Shown: positions 36,414-47,214 of the stretch, piece after piece | Layout of the letters: each line of letters opens with the position of its first letter | Numbering within the stretch: position 1 is the first letter of the stretch | DNA from: Alentia gelatinosa | Lineage: Eukaryota; Annelida; Polychaeta; Phyllodocida; Polynoidae | DNA length: 64,000 nucleotides | Reading direction: 5' to 3' | Assembly (NCBI GenBank): GCA_950022655.1 | Contig: OX465581.1 | Coordinates: forward strand, 112,141,125 to 112,205,124 | Notes under the pieces: generated by a model | Seen by the model: only the letters and a program-made list of their open reading frames with translations | Database searches by the model: none | Told to the model about the DNA's origin: nothing | Program-made: the position numbers and the translations under genes

Positions 36414-36772
36414 CTCATCATGATCTCACAGCTGTGAAAGAAAACCCCACTCCGCGCTGTTTATGTATCCGTTTCCCCCTCCGGGCATCATACAATGGGT
36501 CCTCTATTGTTGGGCACTCCAGCAACAATGGACAGAGGGAAAATGGGGAGAAATCCACACCGGCAGAGAAGTATCCAGGGCAACTTGTTCCATGTGGAGG
36601 AAATCTGCCTAAATCCAAAATCAGGTAAAAAGTGGCCTAGAGGTCCAGCACCTCTACCGTCGCAGGTTTAGGAAGATACCAGATGAGCTGGGGTCCGTTT
36701 GATAATCTAGGCTCGTACATGTAGACCATTTTCTGTATGCCGTAGAGACCCAGAGACGATGTGGGTCTAAAG

Positions 36773-37040
36773 GAAACCTATGAAAGTTTAGGGTCAGAGC
36801 TTGTATCCCATCGAGTTTGAATCATGTAGTAATTTACAAGGCGAAGTCGCGTGAAATACGTAGCGATTCAAATAAGATTGGATCGAGCTCTGACCCTAAA
36901 CTTTCATAAGTTTCTTAATTTATCTCATCCTTCACATTGACTAATAGGTTAACTATCCCCCATCGGATAGTTTTCCTAAATATCTCATGGGCGTTGAAAC
37001 GAGTTCCGAATGTAAAGTTTATGGATAAAAAAGGGTGATA
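36773..37040 (-). mobile_element. Modular foldback element, arm type C (inserted in MITE P)
   Basis: GAAACCTATGAAAGTTTAGG pairs with CCTAAACTTTCATAAGTTTC; the loop is TTTACAAGGCGAAGTCGCGT. Head TTTATCTCATCCTTCACATT, a decayed CCGAATGTAAAGTTTATGG and end AGGGTGATA. Type F follows directly. Confidence 0.8.
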
Positions 37041-37046
37041 ATATCA

Positions 37047-37324
37047 AGAGACGTCACGAGTTTGAGTCTGAGTTTATTTATGCCACGCATTTTGTTGGCT
37101 CCATAATTTCACGAGTCGAAGACGAGTGACATTACGGAGCCAACATAATGCGTGGCATAAATAAGCTCAAACTCAAACGAGTGGCGTCTAGATTTTATCC
37201 TACCCCGTTTCCATATTTTTTCAGTATCAGAAAGTAGTGGCATAAACAACACTTTATGTCACTACCCGTGACATAAACAAATCCCATGTTAAGCCTATGG
37301 CGTTTTTATTAGGGGTAGGATAAA
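37047..37324 (-). mobile_element. Modular foldback element, arm type F
   Basis: Arms AGACGTCACGAGTTTGAGT and AACTCAAACGAGTGGCGTCT, continuing through TTTATGCCACGCATT and its complement. The loop has TTTCACGAGTCGAAGACGAG. Head: TTTTATCCTACCCCG, CCCATGTTAAGCCTATGG, AGGGGTAGGATAAA. About 60 bp per arm, the longest clean hairpin in the window. Confidence 0.85.
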
Positions 37325-37454
37325 GCTTTATTCAACACTTATGTACAGCTAAGACGACTGTCTTTAACTGACTTGAATATTATCAAATGATGACCCTTGT
37401 ACGAGTTACAGTATAGGGTCTTCATGTACGATCCTAGATTATCAAACGGGCCCC

Positions 37455-37963
37455 TGGTTCCCTCAGGTATCTCTGGTATCCTCTCTACACTCAGACACGG
37501 TGTACACCCTCCGTTCAAAGACTCTCTTACAGAGAAACGAAGCAATAAACAGTTCAGATACAGCGCATCCTACGCCGCTTTACCACGGAGATAACAGGCC
37601 TGGTTTATCCGTTGTTCTGGGCACATGCCAAGCCCACACTGAGAGAGCGTACACAGGAGGAGAGAGGCGGTGGAGCCTTTGACCAAGTGGGTGGTATTGG
37701 GGGGAGTTTTTTTTCTTTACTGATGGTGTTGTTCCGACAAGTAAGCCCTCTCCGGTAGCGACGACGTGTAGCCGCGGCGTGGGGGCTATTAGACACCCCC
37801 CGCCCAAGTTCGGGCATCGGGTTCCCTGAGGCCAGCGTGGGAAAAAAACACCAGGGCATCGACAGGAAGGAACCTGTAATGAGGCTGGCTCAGAGGGGGC
37901 GCCACTGAGTAGCGGAGACTGGGAGGGAGAAGGCATTAGAGGTGGGGAGGGTAAGGAAGAGGC
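37455..37963. other. GC-rich unique patch, no gene recognised
   Basis: Open frames on both strands (60-118 codons) overlap and lack recognised motifs. The sequence is CpG-containing (CGACGACGTGTAGCCGCGGC). Confidence 0.35.
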
Positions 37964-37967
37964 TTAA

Positions 37968-38461
37968 AGGCATAGCCTACAATTCACGGTGGCGCCACCT
38001 GTTGATTTTTAGATGTTGTGAATTACCAGTTAAAACTGGTTCCTTGTGATTAATTTTAATGAGAAATTTGTAAATTAGTTTTTTGTCCATTTTATCTAAT
38101 CTTAATCGGTAGAATAGGGCAATTTGCAATTTACATAGGAAATGCACTGAAAAATATGGTTTTCTTCATTTCTTTCAAAAACAGGGACGGTGACGTATGT
38201 ATTTTAAAATTCATATGCGTTGTACTATATATCTACTTTATTCTGTGAAAGTCTGAGGAAAATGACATGGGTTTTACTATGTAAAAAGCAACCTTTTTAG
38301 AGTTTCTGTAGATTTTTATATGATATTATTTCAATATTTATCACTGTGACCCCCGATTTTGAAGTTAGATTTGTGTACAACAACACTTCGAGATCATCAT
38401 ATTGAATTTTCAGGTAAATGACATGGGTTTAAATTTTCAAGGCAAATCGTCCGGTATGCCT
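37968..38461. mobile_element. TTAA-flanked MITE with AGGCATA ends
   Basis: AGGCATAGCC at the left and CCGGTATGCCT at the right, flanked by TTAA at 37964-37967 and 38462-38465. Internal near-repeat AAATGACATGGGTTT occurs twice. About 494 bp, AT-rich, noncoding. Confidence 0.65.
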
Positions 38462-38845
38462 TTAAGCGCAGTTAGCTCGCTATACACACACACGAAGAAA
38501 AACAACAACCAGATAAAATTGACACCTTTTTCCTAAGAGAATACAAAATCGGTGTACTAATGGCACTGGCGAGGGCGTACTAAAAAGGCGACCGGTTCTA
38601 ATATCACATACTTCTTTTCAGAGGCGTTTCCTATAATTGGGTACTACTCAGAGCTCCATACTATCTCAATAAATCAAGTGATGTTTTCCCTCTGTTAACA
38701 TATACACGTATCTACCTTTCATGTCTGCTCTGTTGGAAAGATAGGAAACAGGTGATTCATCGTAGATCTCAAACAGGTGAACGTTGGAGGTTCTTATAGA
38801 TTTCTGCCAAGTGAGAAGATGAAGCATATTTTTCCTACCAATGTC

Positions 38846-39167
38846 TAATGCCCCAGTCACACTGGCGTAAAAAAACGGCGTTTTCCCGTCAACGCACGTC
38901 TACGTTCTTCTACGCATTTTGAAATATACAAATGCGCGGCGATGCGCGGGAAAACGCGGAGATGCGTAAAAGAAAGTCGGAATGCGCCGAAAAACGCCAC
39001 AATACGTACAAAATCGTAAAGAAACGTTGATGAACGTTGAGAAGCGTACTAAAGCGTTAAAGCAAACCAAACAGATACGTTCCAAATCCGTAGCTAATAC
39101 GTACTCCCCACCAATTTAAATACGTAGAAGAAACGCCGAAATTTACGCCAGTGTGACTGAGGCATTA
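38846..39167. mobile_element. MITE 'R' with CCCCAGTCACACTGGCGTAA ends and a phased interior
   Basis: TAATGCCCCAGTCACACTGG pairs with CCAGTGTGACTGAGGCATTA. A TA flank at each side would fit a Tc1/mariner-type duplication but is weak evidence. The interior is built of 10-bp steps with a CpG at a fixed position (38931-39060). Confidence 0.8.
38931..39060 (+). repeat. 10-bp phased CpG array inside MITE R
   Basis: In 13 consecutive decamers from 38931, all but one have CG at positions 5-6, for example AATGCGCCGA, AAAACGCCAC, AATACGTACA, GAAACGTTGA, TGAACGTTGA. The rest of each decamer is degenerate and A-rich. The left end of R carries a similar 10-bp series in the inverse orientation. Confidence 0.85.
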
Positions 39168-39206
39168 AGATGTTGTATACATTGTAAGACTGTGCAGTAT
39201 GTAACT

Positions 39207-39495
39207 TTTATCTCGCCCCGGTATTTTTCTCCATAGGCTTAACATTAAGAACTCATACTCCACGACCGTGAAGTTCGTGCAGCCAATACTCAATGGCTTA
39301 TTGGGTGATTCATTTTATCAATAAATCATGTTACACGGGGTGAAATAAAATCAGAAACCCACTCGATGAAAATAACTTTGTCCGAACTCCATCTTGTTTG
39401 ACCACAGAGTAATTCACTCAGCTTCGCTTCGTGAATTACTCTGCAGTCAAACTCGGCGGAGTATGGACCAAGCTATTTTCATCTCGTGGGTTTCC
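39207..39495 (+). mobile_element. Modular foldback element, arm type A
   Basis: Head TTTATCTCGCCCCGGTATTT, CCATAGGCTTAACATTAAG, CACGGGGTGAAATAAAA. Hairpin arms GAAACCCACTCGATGAAAAT and ATTTTCATCTCGTGGGTTTC at either side of an inner GTTTGACC/GTCAAAC stem. The loop is TTCACTCAGCTTCGCTTCGT. This is the cleanest type A copy. Confidence 0.85.
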
Positions 39496-39669
39496 TTCTA
39501 AGTATACCTTTTTTGCAATCAGTTTTTATTTTCTTTTTGTTAACATCATTTATTCCAATGTTAAGGATGAGCTCACATTTCAAACTTATTTGTTGTCTTC
39601 TCCCTTTACTACAGAGACTAAATATTTTACGTTGTGCCTATCTTGGCATTCGCTACTTCCTCATCCAAT

Positions 39670-39885
39670 CGTAACCTTTTCAAAGGCCAATCCATCTCAC
39701 ACCATGTCTATGTGGTGTGGGAACTAAAAGAACTCTCACCTCGGTAAATGTGTAGGGTTAGATTTCTACCTAAATTCATCGTATAGATTCGAACACCACC
39801 CCTGTGGTGTAAACAAACATTGCGAACGTCTGGTAACAACCTGTGATGGTTAACTGGACGTTAAATCAAACCAATCAACCAAATG
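39670..39885 (+). mobile_element. SINE, tail type 1, 5'-truncated
   Basis: Plus orientation: AAAGGCCAATCCATCTCACA, AAAGAACTCTCACCTCGGTA, then GGTTAACTGGACGTTAAATC and a CAAACCAATCAACCAAA tail. The tRNA head is missing. Confidence 0.75.
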
Positions 39886-39948
39886 ATCCAAGCAGCAATT
39901 CATAATAATTTGGTCATACCATCGCTCCCCTTTTTTATTTTCTTCTTC

Positions 39949-39949
<1 letters not shown>

Positions 39950-39979
<30 letters not shown>

Positions 39980-39980
39980 G

Positions 39981-40035
<55 letters not shown>

Positions 40036-40036
40036 C
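39950..40036 (+). repeat. TA/TG microsatellite
   Basis: Mostly TA steps with interspersed TGTATGTA. The Tyr/Ile-rich open frame across it is an artefact. Confidence 0.95.
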
Positions 40037-40040
40037 CTTT

Positions 40041-40815
40041 CCTAGCCCTGCGTTTATTCTTCCTCACTTATTGAATTAGTTGCCACCCTTGTATTTTCAC
40101 TTACTCACTAACTCTTTATTTGTTTCAATGTTCTCTTATTTGCATTGATACAATCTGAGATTTTACCGTCTTCAGTTTAATTTGTATACTTGGATCTGAA
40201 TACCATATAATAAATGAAGAATCAAAAAAATACTGAAGACTATATATACATCGACATTCTGTTGTCTTCTAGAAAAAGGAAAAGAATTTCAGTAACTGCA
40301 TGTGAATAGAACCACATGAGCGTACTTTCTAATTGCAGTATTCGTGTTTTCAACCTCAGTAACACGTCTAGACACAGCTACATATACTAGATTTATTTGG
40401 TTAACGCCCTACAGACCATTAGAGGATATTCATTATCTGTGCGAGCTGTGTGCACGGCCTATATGTGAGAACCAATTCACGGACTTGTAGTGGCAACGGC
40501 AGAGTAATTGATGAGACCGTTTGCACGCGATATATACATCGAGTCGAGATGCGCACGAGGGACGGCAGAAAAATGGCCGAGTTGTGGAAGGTGGTTCCGG
40601 TCGCCGGAAGTCCGCCATGACGTAATGGCCGCGTGACACGGGGACGCTCCAAGCGGAATTCATCATAGAAGCCAATACCTCGGCTTGGAGAGTTGTTGAT
40701 GATGGATATTTCCTGGTTGTTGTAATCACAGTGGCGGTTGGGAGCTTTAACTGGTAGGCATCTTAAAGGTCTGCTTCACTCGTTTAACGCCATGAGATGA
40801 ACAAAAACATGGCAC
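40041..40815. other. Unique stretch, no gene recognised
   Basis: AT-rich at first, GC-richer at about 40540-40700. The two reverse open frames here (40419-40729) overlap in different frames and show no motif. Confidence 0.4.
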
Positions 40816-40817
40816 TA

Positions 40818-42474
40818 ATGGCCAGTTTACACTGTGAGTTTGGAGGTACATAATTACGCCCAGTCTGAGACTGAGTGTACATTGGAGCGCGCAGCGCGGG
40901 AAAACGCACAGTGATCTAGTCTGAGACTTGGTGTACCTGTGTACTTCAAAATGTACAGTGTGAACTGCACGCTTCCCGCTAGTCTGAGACTGGGTGTACC
41001 TATGTACTTCAAAATGCACAGTGTGAACTGCACGCTTCCCGCTAGTCTGAGACTGGGTGTACATGTGTACTTCTAAATGCACAGTGTGAACTGCACGCTT
41101 CCCGCTAGTCTGAGACTGGGTGTACCTGTGTACTTCAAAATGCACAGTGTGAACTGCACGCTTCCCGCTAGTCTGAGACTGGGTGTACCTGTGTACTTCA
41201 AAATGCACAGTGTGAACTGCACGCTTCCCGCTAGTCTGAGACTGGGTGTACCTGTGTAATTCAAAATGCACAGTGTGAACTGCACGCTTCCCGCTAGTCT
41301 GAGACTGGGTGTACCAGTGTACTTCTAAATGCACAGTGTGAACTGCACGCTTCCCGCTAGTCTGAGACTGGGTGTACCAGTGTACTTCTAAATGTACAGT
41401 GTGAACTGCACGCTTCCCGCTAGTCTGAGACTGGGTGTACCAGTGTACTTCTAAATGTACAGTGTGAACTGCACGCTTCCCGCTAGTCTGAGTCTGGGTG
41501 TACCTGTGTACTTCAAAATGCACAGTGTGAACTGCACGCTTCCCGCTAGTCTGAGACTGGGTGTACCAGTGTACTTCTAAATGCACAGTGTGAACTGCAC
41601 GCTTCCCGCTAGTCTGAGACTGGGTGTACCAGTGTACTTCAAAATGCACAGTGTGAACTGCACGCTTCCCGCTAGTCTGAGACTGGGTGTACCTGTGTAC
41701 TTCAAAATGCACATTGTGAACTGCACGCTTCCCGCTAGTCTGAGACTGGGTGTACCAGTGTACTTCTAAATGCACAGTGTGAACTGCACGCTTCCTGCTA
41801 GTCTGAGACTGGGTGTACCAGTGTACTTCTAAATGCACAGTGTGAACTGCACGCTTCCCGCTAGTCTGAGACTGGGTGTACCAGTGTACTTCTAAATGCA
41901 CAGTGTGAACTGCACGCTTCCCGCTAGTCTGAGACTGGGTGTACCTGTGTACTTCAAAATGCACAGTGTGAACTGCATGCTTCCCGCTAGTCTGAGACTG
42001 GGTGTACCTGCGTACTTCAAAATACACATTGTGAACTGCACGCTTCCCGCTAGTCTGAGACTGGGTGTACCTGTGTACTTCAAAATGCACAGTGTGAAGT
42101 GCATGCTTCCCGCTAGTCTGAGACTTGGTGTACCTGTGTACCTCAAAATGCACAGCGTGAACTGCACATTTCCCACTAGTCTGAGACTGGGTGTACCAGG
42201 TACGCCCAGTCCCAGACTGTAGGTTCCCCAGGTACGCCCAGTCCCAAGCCATTCTGAATATCAAACACGTTTGATATTTTGCACCTCTATGGTGAGACTG
42301 GACGTACTGATGTACCTCCAATTGCAAGCGTTCCGGTCGCAAGGGGGTTAGTTCACACACATATTTGCGCGTACCTTGCGATTGAGTGTACATCCAGTTT
42401 CAAGCGCGGTAGCTCCAATCTCAGACTAGAGGTACCCGCTCGCAAGCCCCCCAGTCACACTGGGTGAACAGCCC
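40818..42474. mobile_element. Inverted-repeat element 'T', copy 1, with expanded minisatellite core
   Basis: Left end GGCCAGTTTACACTGTGAG then GGAGGTACATAATTACGCCC; right part GGTACCCGCTCGCAAGCCCC and CCAGTCACACTGGGTGAAC. The same left and right sequences bound the shorter copy at 59507-60083. All length difference lies in the 63-bp repeat. Confidence 0.75.
40919..42178 (-). repeat. 63-bp minisatellite, exactly 20 units
   Basis: GTCTGAGACT starts a unit every 63 bp from 40919 to 42179 without net indel. Two unit variants alternate irregularly: CCTGTGTACTTCAAAATG and CCAGTGTACTTCTAAATG. Because 63 is 21 codons, several frames stay open. The 548-codon reverse frame (40747-42393) repeats a 21-residue unit; plus-strand frames are open too, so it is not called as a gene. 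Confidence 0.95.
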
Positions 42475-42479
42475 CTTAA

Positions 42480-42706
42480 AGCGGGATTCACACGACGAGA
42501 TTCGTGTACCTCACAGGGTGTTTCTCTGAGACAAATCCTGCTGGGATTCCGTACTCGAACACAATCTCTAAAGTGTAGGGTCCCATTTCCCTGAGACAAA
42601 GTTTTTTTCCCACTACAATTGTTGGCGACATTTACTCCTAAAAAGGGACAGAATATCATGAGATTCTGAACCCTGTGAGTTACAATCCCACAGTGTGAAC
42701 AAACCC
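42480..42706. mobile_element. Harbinger-like MITE 'N', copy 4
   Basis: AGCGGGATTCACACGACGAG at the left, body TCCCATTTCCCTGAGACAAA and CAATTGTTGGCGACA. The right terminus is altered (TTACAATCCCACAGTGTGAA). Immediately follows element T. Confidence 0.7.
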
Positions 42707-42709
42707 TTA

Positions 42710-43500
42710 ATGCAGAGAAAGAAGTACTGTCGCGAATAGGAGAAGCTTTTACCTCAAGGTTAACACTGACGAGCGCCAGGCAGACAGAAAACGTTGGTCT
42801 CGAGACACAAAGCTCGAGGAACGATTGGTTCATTAGTAGTGTCAAGTGGTGGCCGGCCTAATTACTCGCCATTTGTAAAGGCCATTGGTCAGTATTAGCC
42901 TTGAATACTCCATGCTGGGACTTGAATCTCTCTCATCGGCCATCAGACACGTTCATTGGAGGCTGCAGGCCATGGAACCTGCCTACACGCTAACAACATG
43001 GCTCCACGATTTGGTCGTCTGTTCCGGAAATTGGAAAGGTGGACAGTTTATGTTCAGCTAAACTAATTATCAGATGTAACTGAAACAACTTTTACGACCA
43101 ATCTTCTTGAATAATTCACAAGGAAGCAATGACTAGGTGATATTAGAATCCAACATGTTTCAGCTTTGCAATACCTTCGTCATGGATGGATTCGCCAAAG
43201 CTAAATATTCCAAGAGTATCCTTTAGTAAAACACATCACTACACATGACATTGTTATGAGACGTGAGAATTGGACACGCATTGTAAATTGTTCAAAGGGC
43301 GTTGGTTGAAAGTAATGGTTCGGGAACTTGCCACTGTACACACTGTTCCTTTCCGGGAAAAGCGATCCCGAGCTCCGCATAAATTATCGTCGTTGTGTTA
43401 TATCTATTTCATATAGAATATTCTTTCTAATTCATCTGGAGATAAAGGCATCTTTTTTGGGTGGCATCCAAAGATACATATTCGAATTTCAGGCTTAATA
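42710..43500. other. Unique stretch, no gene recognised
   Basis: No open frame over 140 codons and no recognisable transposon ends. Confidence 0.4.
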
Positions 43501-43502
43501 AT

Positions 43503-43794
43503 GAAGGCTCGTACACAAAGACCCTTTTCTGTTGGCCAAGGAGACCCAGGGACGATGTGAGTCAACTTTATTCAACCCTTATGGACGACCTTATGGACTC
43601 CTAAGACCATATTAGCGAACGAACTTAAATGTCATTAAACGATAACCATTGTACAAGGTACCCTTATGGACGACCTTATGGGGGTCTAAGACCGTATTAG
43701 CGAACGAACTTAAATATCATTCAACGATAACTCTTATAATACGAGGTGCAGAACATGGTCTTAATGTACGAGCTTAGATTATCAAACGGACCCC
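43503..43794. mobile_element. MITE 'P', copy 3, with an internal 84-bp duplication
   Basis: GGCTCGTACACAAAGACCC at the left and GATTATCAAACGGACCCC at the right. CCCTTATGGACGACCTTATG occurs twice, 84 bp apart. The insertion point used in copy 2 is intact here (GTGAGTCAACTTTATTC). Confidence 0.75.
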
Positions 43795-43818
43795 AGCATC
43801 GCGCCTGTGCATGAAGGG

Positions 43819-44184
43819 CTATAGGGGACAGAGCCATGGTTAATTCACGATGCAGTCACCAGGTGGTCGGGGGACAAACCTGTATTCTGGCTCTTTGTTC
43901 TTCAACTGCCTTTCAATATTTTACCATGGTTCCCTTGACTCTCTACACCCATCCCAAAGCAGGATGACATAATGATTAAACCCAAGGCATTATATTTTCC
44001 ATATGGAACACTTTATATAAATATGTGAGCAAGGCTAAAGTTGTGACATTTCCCAATTATCACTCACTTCTTTTCTACCTCCTTTAGTGAAGAACACCTA
44101 CTTTTTCACCTCCAATAGTGAAGAACACCTACTCGGGGGGCGTCATGGCGGCCCCCATGGATCATAGGCTATATGCCGTATATA
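43819..44184 (+). repeat. Dispersed repeat, copy 2 (partner of 5604-5984)
   Basis: CTATAGGGGACAGAGCCATG through ATGGATCATAGGCTATATGC. Near 90% identical by eye to copy 1. It lies directly after MITE P. Confidence 0.8.
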
Positions 44185-44189
44185 GCGGC

Positions 44190-45350
44190 AGTCAATACCT
44201 AGTCCTTTACATTCAACTGAACACCTGAGTAATCCATCCCCATCCATTTATAGATAATAACAAAAAACAATACAACAATAAGAAGCTGCACTACGTTTCT
44301 CAGATATATCTCAGAAAACACAAAAGGATATCAAAGAGTGTAACTTGCGGCGGGCGGACGGGTTCGCCACCTGCAGATACCTGCAACTGCGTCGTACGAT
44401 GCACTCACCTGTGTAAAGAGAAAGAGGAAAGGTTAATCGTATGACACAGAAAGGACAAAAACAGTAACATCTGTGGTTTCATTACATATAACTGTGCTAG
44501 CTCATAAAACGAAGCTAATATAAACCACCACATGTATTTAAAATGGTGCACCACAAAAAGACACTCGTTTTAATATCATATATATATATGAAAGCGACTC
44601 CCTTTCTTTAGTTGTCATACACAATAATGACTGGTATTGTGTACGGGCGGTCGTAATCTCCAAGCAAATTACAATCGTATGCAAAACCAGTCTTTTTTGT
44701 ATTTATTATCCATTTTCTTGATTAAAAACGAAAATGTACAATATCTTGGCATACAGGATGACTACACATTCGATAAGGGCACAGCACTGTCAAGCATGGT
44801 GGTAATTTGGTGTAGACGTACACCAGTTATACAGTTCGCTGTTTTTCCATGTTTTTAGCATGCAAATTGATTTGTGAGAGTGATTGCTGATGGGAAATGA
44901 GATTATTATGACTGATTATATTTATTTGATATCAAATTGATATTCGAGAAACTAATTTCGAGGTACTTGGTAATTTGACATGATGTGTCATTTTTTCCCG
45001 AAAACTCCGGGTTGTGAATCCCAGGCTCTCTATACATTTCTTATGGAGACTCCGTAATAAGTGGGTAATAAATTATGTCATCTGTGTATTGAACATCCTG
45101 CTGAACAAAGTTGCATGGCCAGCTCTCATTTTCCTGCACTACTCGGAATATAACTGCGGATTCTCAAAGCGATCATGTTTAAATTAGGCGGGGTAAAAAA
45201 AGGACTGTGTCTTACTATCCCAGTACATGCTTCCACCCATCCCATTCGGGTTTCATCAGAGATTGCTATACTTGGCACAGGCAATGGGAATATACCCCAA
45301 TTTCTTTGTTTGCACTGACCGGGTGCCAGGCAGTAGTCCCGGTCTGACTT
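44190..45350. other. Unique stretch, no gene recognised
   Basis: AT-rich, with a short GATA/TATA-rich part near 44578-44590. One 73-codon plus-strand frame (44637-44858) has no motif. Confidence 0.4.
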
Positions 45351-45352
45351 CC

Positions 45353-45664
45353 GTTGTTGGATTTTTGATTTAACGTCCAGTTAACCATTACAGGTTCTCA
45401 ACAGACTTTCTTAAGGTTCTTTCACGCCACAAGGGTGGTGATTCAATCTATGTGATGAATTTAGGTAGAAATCTCACCGCTACACATATACCGAGGTGAG
45501 AGTTCTTTTACTTCCCACACCACATAGACATGGTATGAGAAGGATTGGCCTTTGATATAGGACCAAATCTACCACTGCTGGGGGTGGGACTCGAACCGAC
45601 AAAGCCCTGCAACCTCGGGGTTACAAGCCCGCTGCTCTAACCACTGAGCTAACTCCACACCCCC
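45353..45664 (-). mobile_element. Full-length tRNA-derived SINE, tail type 1
   Basis: On the reverse strand the head reads TTAGCTCAGTGGTTAGAGC (A box) and GGTTCGAGTCC (B box). The putative anticodon loop is CTTGTAA (TGT, Thr-like). Body CTACCACTGCTGG... is in reverse here. The tail is GGTTAACTGGACGTTAAATC. About 310 bp, transcribed by RNA polymerase III in related families. Resembles molluscan tRNA-SINEs, unverified. Confidence 0.88.
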
Positions 45665-45770
45665 TCCACATTGTTGAACCATTATAGAGTACATATTTTT
45701 CAAAAGGCATGACAACGGAAACTAGATGGTATGGTAATTCGAATGCCAATGTAGCTTCAGAGTACTACTT

Positions 45771-46074
45771 ATATAGAACGTCCTGACCATGCTGTACATG
45801 CCACAAAACGAGATGATGATTTACTTTTCGTACGGAACGAGGCGTTTTGTTTTGTGGCTTGTACAAGCATGTTTGGACGTTATATATTTACTATATACCC
45901 GGAATTAAGAAAAACCATTCATTTCATTTGGCTTAAGAACTAATATTTTAGTCTTCGTATACGGAACAAGTGTTCCGTATTTTCCCGTACGGAACACTGT
46001 TCCGTACGGTATTTCTACGCTATATGGGGAAACGGTGCGTATTTACAATATATCCAGCATGGGTATATAGTAAA
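45771..46074 (-). mobile_element. Modular foldback element, arm type I, with a distinct head
   Basis: Arms ATATAGAACGTCC...CCACAAAACG and CGTTTTGTTTTGTGG...GGACGTTATATA. The head is bounded by TTTACTATATACCC (45887) and GGGTATATAGTAAA (46061) and contains palindromic GTACGGAACACTGTTCCGTA. Same layout as other types, with a changed head boundary. Confidence 0.75.
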
Positions 46075-46099
46075 AAGCGTGATGCATTCACGGTACCAT

Positions 46100-46330
46100 G
46101 ACGGGCGCGGGCGGGTGGGTGGGTGGGTGGGTATGGGTGTAAAGGGGGTGGTTGAACTGCCCGCTACTGGAGGGACACGCCTGGAGAAGATACCCGGCCT
46201 CCTACACGGGGTGGCGGGGGCCGGGGGCCGGGCTGCACCGCTCCATCATCCGCCGCCCGGAGGATCAAAGACGGCGGGCGAGCCGGGCGATCCGGGGGCG
46301 GGCTGACCGGCGTATCTCAGGTCAACCCGG
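46100..46330. other. GC-rich patch with a G-quadruplex motif
   Basis: GGGCGGGTGGGTGGGTGGGT at about 46108 satisfies the four-G-tract rule. GCCGGGGGCCGGGC follows at about 46219. CpG-rich relative to its flanks. No gene recognised. Confidence 0.5.
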
Positions 46331-46568
46331 CCTGATTTACGGCACATGTCGTACTTTACTATGAGCAGGTTATCATTTTACTCACACGTCCAGGGAGATA
46401 CTGCCGCTAAACGTTCCCTGATGAGCACCTCGCGTATACATGAGGTGCAAGAAGGGATTCATTTACTACAACGTAGGCCAGAGTTTGCCATGTGCTTGAG
46501 CATAACAGCAGCGAGAAGGTTCATAGTCAATATAGTATTAATTCTCCATTGGTATCAATTCTTTTTCT

Positions 46569-46705
46569 ACCCCCCCCCCCCTTCCAATGTTGTTTCTGAG
46601 GGGTTCTACTAATTTTACCATGGTGGGCCATTAGGTTCCCTTTCTTCTTTTTTTTCTTTTTTTTTTGGGGGGGGGGGCAGATTTTTTTTGGTTTTTTTTT
46701 TCCCA
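46569..46705. repeat. Homopolymer runs (C, T, G, T)
   Basis: A C-run of about 12 at 46570, T-runs and a G-run of about 11 at 46667, then T-runs at 46682-46702. Low complexity and a likely sequencing-error hotspot. Confidence 0.9.
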
Positions 46706-47210
46706 ATTGGCTTCAACTTTGATAATGCCTTTATCGTGGCTTTAAAGGATAAATATGGCCTGTTGAGAACCTAATATCGAAATGGTTGTTTAGAATACAG
46801 TACGAATATATTGAAAAAAATATTTCAAGTAAAGAAACAGTACAGCTACATGAGATATAATTGTTGATTATTGGCATTTATATCGGAACCGAGGATTCGT
46901 CCATTACATGGACTTTATCATCTGAAAAACTCAGGATTACTGAGAGATGCTTTAAGTTAAGGTAAAAAAAAAAAAAAATAATAAAGGTATATTAAAAAAA
47001 AAGACCCCCATTAAAGAATGCTATTAGACATATCTATGAATAGAAATTATTTATAGCTTAGGAAACTTTCATTATGACTGACATGAACATAGAGCCTAGC
47101 ATATAAGAGTCGATGTGACAACAAGAATAACTGCATACGAAGAAAACCCGCACACTAAAACATTGGTAAAACGTGGGGAGATCGGTGGCTACCAACAGGG
47201 TTAACCCTTT
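46706..47210. other. AT-rich unique stretch, no gene recognised
   Basis: Contains an A-run of about 13 at 46965 followed by AATAATAAAGG. No ends of a retroelement recognised. Confidence 0.4.
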
Positions 47211-47214
47211 AAGG

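Larger units (their letters stand above)
36690..37454. mobile_element. MITE 'P', copy 2, carrying two modular foldback elements
   Basis: Ends GGGGTCCGTTTGATAATC and GATTATCAAACGGGCCCC. It is interrupted after GATGTGGGTC by 36773-37324 and resumes with CTTTATTCAACACTTATG, which is contiguous in copies 1 and 3. Confidence 0.85.

Noticed and set aside
40747..42393. 548-codon open reading frame on the minus strand
   Set aside because: It is a translation of the 63-bp minisatellite plus flanking transposon sequence. Frames on the plus strand are open over the same units, and the variation between units shows no sign of protein-level constraint.
45570..45660. A functional tRNA gene (Thr-like anticodon)
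   Set aside because: The A and B boxes belong to the head of a SINE: the same body and tail recur at other loci, and the cloverleaf is not complete.
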